A DNA stretch of 64,000 bases from Aquimarina spongiae (GTDB lineage: Bacteria > Bacteroidota > Bacteroidia > Flavobacteriales > Flavobacteriaceae): positions 186,001-250,000 of the forward strand of contig NZ_FQYP01000003.1 in assembly GCF_900141785.1 (NCBI RefSeq). Direction: 5' to 3'. Shown here one piece after another: positions 60,863 to 64,000 of the stretch (its first letter is position 1; every line of letters begins with the position of its first letter). The notes beneath the pieces were generated by a model. That model was not told where the DNA came from. It made no database searches and saw only the letters and a program-made list of their open reading frames with translations. A program made the translations under genes and the position numbers.

Positions 60863-61402
60863 ATGAAAAACAGAAAACTAAAAAACCGCGAGCTTGATCG
60901 CAAAACCATAGAAGAGTTTAAATCTTCGGATAAAACTCCATTGATCATCATCCTGGACAACATCAGGAGTCTAAATAATATTGGCTCTGTTTTTCGAACA
61001 GCAGATGCCTTTTTAATCAAAAAAATATACCTGTGCGGTATTACTGCAACACCCCCTCATAAGGACATTCAAAAAACAGCCTTAGGAGCTACCGATACGG
61101 TGAGTTGGGAATATCAAAAAGACACTATAGAATTGGTTACCTCCTTAAAATCACAAGGCATCAAAATACTATCTATAGAACAAGCAGAAAACGCAGAAAT
61201 GTTAGATCAATTTACTCCAGAAACTGACCGACAATACGCACTTGTCTTTGGAAACGAGGTAAAGGGAGTCCAGCAAGAAGTAGTTTCATCTAGTGACACT
61301 GTACTAGAGATTCCACAATTTGGAACCAAACACTCCTTGAATATTTCGGTAAGCGCAGGAGTGGTAATCTGGGATTTGTTTTGTAAGTTTAGAGTGAACT
61401 AG
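60863..61402 (+). CDS. TrmH/SpoU-family RNA 2'-O-methyltransferase
   Basis: The 179-aa protein has the SPOUT knot motifs: NIGSVFRTADAF (motif 1), LVFGNEVKGV (motif 2) and the SAM-binding IPQFGTKHSLNISVSAGVV (motif 3). It methylates ribose 2'-OH on a tRNA or rRNA; the target is not shown by sequence. The N-terminal extension of the rRNA G2251 type is lacking, so it is nearer TrmL/TrmH-like small enzymes. It is divergent from mutS and 11 bases before the dipeptidase gene. Confidence 0.92.
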   Translation: MKNRKLKNRELDRKTIEEFKSSDKTPLIIILDNIRSLNNIGSVFRTADAFLIKKIYLCGITATPPHKDIQKTALGATDTVSWEYQKDTIELVTSLKSQGIKILSIEQAENAEMLDQFTPETDRQYALVFGNEVKGVQQEVVSSSDTVLEIPQFGTKHSLNISVSAGVVIWDLFCKFRVN

Positions 61403-61413
61403 AACACTCACTC

Positions 61414-62721
61414 ATGAAATACAGCACACCATTCATTTGTCTTTTTTCCTTACTTCTTTTTTCTTGTAAACAAGAAACCAAACCTTTACGAGAGTCTGAG
61501 GATCAACAACTACTAAACAGAGCTAAAGAAATACACAGTAAAGTGATCACTTTGGATACCCACTGTGATATCAATGTGAAAAATTTTACTCGCACAACAA
61601 ACTACACACAAGATCTAAACACCCAAATCACCTTACCTAAGATGGACAAAGGAGGATTAGATGTAGCATGGTTAATTGTCTATACAGGTCAAGATTCTTT
61701 AACCCCAAATGGTTATGAAAAGGCCCACCAAATTGCAATGTCAAAATTTGACGCCATCCACAAACTGGTAGATTCTATAGCTCCAGATCAAATGGAATTA
61801 GCCCTTACTTCTGATGATGTTCGTAGCATCCATAAAAAAGGAAAAAAAGTAGCGATGATCGGTATCGAAAATGGCTATCCTGTAGGAACCGATATCAACA
61901 ATGTAAAGAAATTCTATGATCTTGGTGCTCGATACATGTCGCTCTCACATAACGGGCATAGTCAACTTTGCGATTCGAATACTGGAGAAGCAGATGGGGT
62001 ATGGCTACATAATGGCCTGAGCGAACTGGGCAAAGAAGTGATTGTAGAAATGAATAAATACGGCATGATGATCGATGTTTCTCACCCTTCAAAAGAATCC
62101 ATGCGACAAATGATCGAACTCTCTAAAGCTCCCATCATTGCTTCTCACTCTTCGGCAAGAGCGCTTTGCGATCATAGCAGGAATCTTGACGATGAGCAAC
62201 TCGAATGGCTCAAAAACAATGGTGGTGTTGTGCAAACTGTAGCTTTTTCCTCGTATTTGAACACGGAAAAGTTTGAGAAACGAGTGATCAAAGACGTAGA
62301 GATAGCAAAACAGATCGCTGATTCTATGGGAGTAACCTGGCTAGAACGTGAGGAAGTAATGAAACTGAGTAGCGAAGAAAAAGAAAAATACTATGACTTT
62401 TTAGGAACTATGGCAGCGGTTAGACGGGCAAAAGTAAAAACAATGAAAGATCTTCCTCCTGCTGTTGATGTAGCTGATTTTGTAGATCACATTGATTATT
62501 TGGTCGAGAAAATCGGGATAAACCATGTAGGTATTAGCTCTGATTTTGATGGTGGCGGTGGTATCGAAGGATGGAGCGATGCTTCAGAAACTTTTAATGT
62601 CACTCTAGAATTGGTAAGACGAGGATATACAGAAGAAGAAATCGAAAAGCTATGGAGCGGTAACTTACTTCGTGTTTTGGACGAAGTGCAAGCAGTAGCT
62701 CAGGAGCTTCAAAAAAGCTAA
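61414..62721 (+). CDS. Lipoprotein membrane dipeptidase (peptidase family M19)
   Basis: The 435-aa protein has a lipobox LLFSCKQ (Cys ~18) and the M19 zinc site: LDTHCDI (His-x-Asp), the bridging Glu in IGIENGYP, and SHSSARALCDHSRN (His ligands). The later GISSDFDGGGG provides the final Asp. It hydrolyses dipeptides, probably on the periplasmic or surface side of a membrane. It follows the RNA methyltransferase gene by 11 bases, so co-transcription is likely. The stop overlaps the convergent folK gene by four bases. Confidence 0.94.
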   Translation: MKYSTPFICLFSLLLFSCKQETKPLRESEDQQLLNRAKEIHSKVITLDTHCDINVKNFTRTTNYTQDLNTQITLPKMDKGGLDVAWLIVYTGQDSLTPNGYEKAHQIAMSKFDAIHKLVDSIAPDQMELALTSDDVRSIHKKGKKVAMIGIENGYPVGTDINNVKKFYDLGARYMSLSHNGHSQLCDSNTGEADGVWLHNGLSELGKEVIVEMNKYGMMIDVSHPSKESMRQMIELSKAPIIASHSSARALCDHSRNLDDEQLEWLKNNGGVVQTVAFSSYLNTEKFEKRVIKDVEIAKQIADSMGVTWLEREEVMKLSSEEKEKYYDFLGTMAAVRRAKVKTMKDLPPAVDVADFVDHIDYLVEKIGINHVGISSDFDGGGGIEGWSDASETFNVTLELVRRGYTEEEIEKLWSGNLLRVLDEVQAVAQELQKS

Positions 62722-63848
62722 GCGCAAATCTCTTGTAGTATTTTTACAAAATCCGTTCGATTTGCGACAAAATCCAGTTCAGAAACATCAATGATTTTCA
62801 CATTAAAATCAGCACGAGATTTAATAAATTGCAAATATCCCTGGTTGATCTTATTTAAGTATTCTGGTGGGATCTTTTGCTCATAATCTCTACCCCTATT
62901 TTTGATATTTTGCAACAATCTTTCTGTATTTTGATAGAGATAAATGTACAATCCCGGTTTTACCAGATTGCGATACATGAGATCAAATACTTTCTTATAC
63001 AAAGCAAATTCATCATCCTGCAAAGTAACCTTGGCAAAAATTAATGATTTAAACACATCATAATCGCTAACTACAAAATCACTGAAAAGATCAAACTGCG
63101 CAATATCGTCCTGAAGCCGTTGATAGCGATCCGCAAGAAAAGACATCTCCAACGGAAAAGCATATCGTTCCATATCTTCATAAAACTTAGGCAGAAATGG
63201 ATTATCTGCAAATCGTTCCAAAATCAACTTTGCATTAAATTCCTTAGAGATCAACTGCGCCAGACTTGTTTTACCTGCTCCAATGTTACCCTCAATAGTA
63301 AGGTATTGAAATTGGGACAACTTATACACATTCTTTGGTGGAATTATCTTTTCTGAAACTTGTTCGATTTGTGAATCATCGTTTACTTCTTCAAGCAGCT
63401 TAGCAATGCTTTTTTTATAAACAGGATGCACTTCATTATCCGCAATATCAGCCAGAGGGGTCAAAACAAACCTTCGATCTTGCATTGCCGGATGTGGTAC
63501 TTGTAGATCTTCAGTTTTTATAATCCCTTCTGAGGATAGCAAAATATCCAAATCAATAGTTCTTGCTTGATACCCTTTTTGATCTGCTGCTCGATTCCTA
63601 CCCAATTCCGTCTCAATCTTTAATAACAGATCTAGAACCTCTTGGGTGGTGTAAAAAGTTTCTACAGTGATACAAGCATTATAAAAATCCTCACTATCAA
63701 ACCCCCAGGAAGGTGTTTGATACACGTTTGAAATAGCGATAACATCGCCGATAGATTCAAAAATAGCATCCACGCCTTTTTGAAGAAAATCAATACGATC
63801 TCCTATATTACTTCCTAATGATATATGAACAAGATGTGACGTTTTCAA
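62718..63848 (-). CDS. folK: HPPK (FolK) fused to a deoxynucleoside kinase
   Basis: The 376-aa protein has two enzymes. Residues ~1-165 are 2-amino-4-hydroxy-6-hydroxymethyldihydropteridine pyrophosphokinase (SLGSNIGDRIDFLQKGV, WGFDSEDFYNA, RTIDLDILL, VPHPAMQDRRFVL). Residues ~180-376 are a deoxynucleoside kinase (P-loop IEGNIGAGKTSLAQL, ERFADNPFLPKFYED, DRYQRLQ, LYQNTERLLQNI). The fusion links folate synthesis and nucleoside salvage, both needed for thymidylate, and fusions of HPPK to a kinase are known in flavobacteria. No internal start would separate the parts. Confidence 0.95.
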   Translation of the reverse strand: MKTSHLVHISLGSNIGDRIDFLQKGVDAIFESIGDVIAISNVYQTPSWGFDSEDFYNACITVETFYTTQEVLDLLLKIETELGRNRAADQKGYQARTIDLDILLSSEGIIKTEDLQVPHPAMQDRRFVLTPLADIADNEVHPVYKKSIAKLLEEVNDDSQIEQVSEKIIPPKNVYKLSQFQYLTIEGNIGAGKTSLAQLISKEFNAKLILERFADNPFLPKFYEDMERYAFPLEMSFLADRYQRLQDDIAQFDLFSDFVVSDYDVFKSLIFAKVTLQDDEFALYKKVFDLMYRNLVKPGLYIYLYQNTERLLQNIKNRGRDYEQKIPPEYLNKINQGYLQFIKSRADFNVKIIDVSELDFVANRTDFVKILQEICA

Positions 63849-63913
63849 CAGCAGAGATTTATTAATCTAAGAAGAACTCCTTATTTTTAAGGCAAATTAA
63901 GCAAAACAAAATC

Positions 63914-63938
63914 ACTTCATGCTACTATTGCATGAAGT
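63914..63938 (-). terminator. Hairpin after the gene that enters from the right
   Basis: ACTTCATGC and GCATGAAGT form a 9-bp stem with a 7-nt loop. On the minus strand it is followed by GATTTTGTTTTG. It lies 8 bases after the stop at 63947. Confidence 0.7.
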
Positions 63939-63946
63939 ATTATTAA

Positions 63947-64000
63947 CTATTTTATTTTGAACGAAACTATATTAAATCCTAAAGATAAACGGGATGCTTT
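63947..64000 (-). CDS. Last 17 codons of a gene entering from beyond the window
   Basis: The minus strand is open from base 64000 to a TAG (63947-63949), encoding KASRLSLGFNIVSFKIK before the stop. The alternating hydrophobic pattern suits the last strand of a beta-barrel or a beta-sandwich. A hairpin terminator follows. The identity cannot be told from 17 residues. Confidence 0.5.
   Translation of the reverse strand, partial: KASRLSLGFNIVSFKIK

Overview
The window is AT-rich DNA from a member of the phylum Bacteroidetes, most likely a marine Flavobacteriaceae. The evidence is: type IX secretion sorting domains (proteins at the left edge and at 54.4-56.0 kb); many promoters of the TAnnTTTG type and few Shine-Dalgarno sequences; a DUF5686 outer-membrane protein next to pdhB; an HPPK-deoxynucleoside kinase fusion; and many lipoproteins with short lipoboxes. 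Genus cannot be fixed from the sequence alone; Aquimarina or a relative is a guess.

Region 1 (0-35 kb) is mostly housekeeping. It holds a truncated exported protein, a DegT-type aminotransferase, a SNF2 helicase, an exported amidohydrolase, a DUF3667 protein, and a three-gene envelope operon (641-aa exported protein, DUF2490, MORN protein). These are followed by a haloalkane-dehalogenase-like hydrolase, fabD, a fructosamine-kinase-like protein, a dihydrofolate reductase fused to a 2TM membrane domain, and an ergothioneine pair egtB-egtD with a DUF427 gene. Then come a TonB-domain protein, thyA, a CNT nucleoside transporter with an extra periplasmic domain, a bifunctional nuclease, etfBA, pdhB, a DUF5686 protein, and soluble (ppa) and membrane (hppA) pyrophosphatases side by side.

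Region 2 (34.1-37.5 kb) looks like a self-contained DNA-damage module. A LexA/CI-like S24 repressor is divergent from a DUF559 nuclease, a radical SAM DNA modification/repair protein and a TIGR03915 protein. Each of the two divergent promoters has a TGGAA...TTCCA palindrome inside its -33/-7 spacer, so the repressor probably controls both itself and the repair genes.

Region 3 (37.6-42.9 kb) is a patchwork of small genes: an alanine-rich repeat lipoprotein, a nitroreductase, a methyltransferase, a pentapeptide-repeat membrane protein, a lipoprotein, and a 68-aa double-glycine-leader peptide with five cysteines.

Region 4 (43.0-57.3 kb, all on the minus strand) is the most unusual part. It contains an ECF-type sigma factor with a membrane TPR partner, a secreted subtilase with a poly-Asp tract, a membrane-anchored periplasmic TPR-CHAT protease, a DUF2490 protein, a P-loop (DUF1611-like) protein, and a YPMF-type small membrane protein. 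An HTTM-DCC1 fusion, an ABC exporter with degenerate ATPase motifs and a TonB-dependent receptor follow. Upstream of both the sigma gene and the DUF2490-to-ABC operon lies the same bipartite motif, TTGTCACGTT, 14 nt, CTTATAC. This is the best evidence that the sigma factor regulates itself and that operon. The receptor has a perfect 9+5+9 inverted repeat over its promoter, suggesting metal-type (Fur/Zur-like) control.

Region 5 (57.8-64 kb) has two tRNA genes (Leu-TAA, Gly-GCC), mutS, a SpoU RNA methyltransferase, a lipoprotein dipeptidase, the folK-kinase fusion, and the last codons of one further gene entering from the right.
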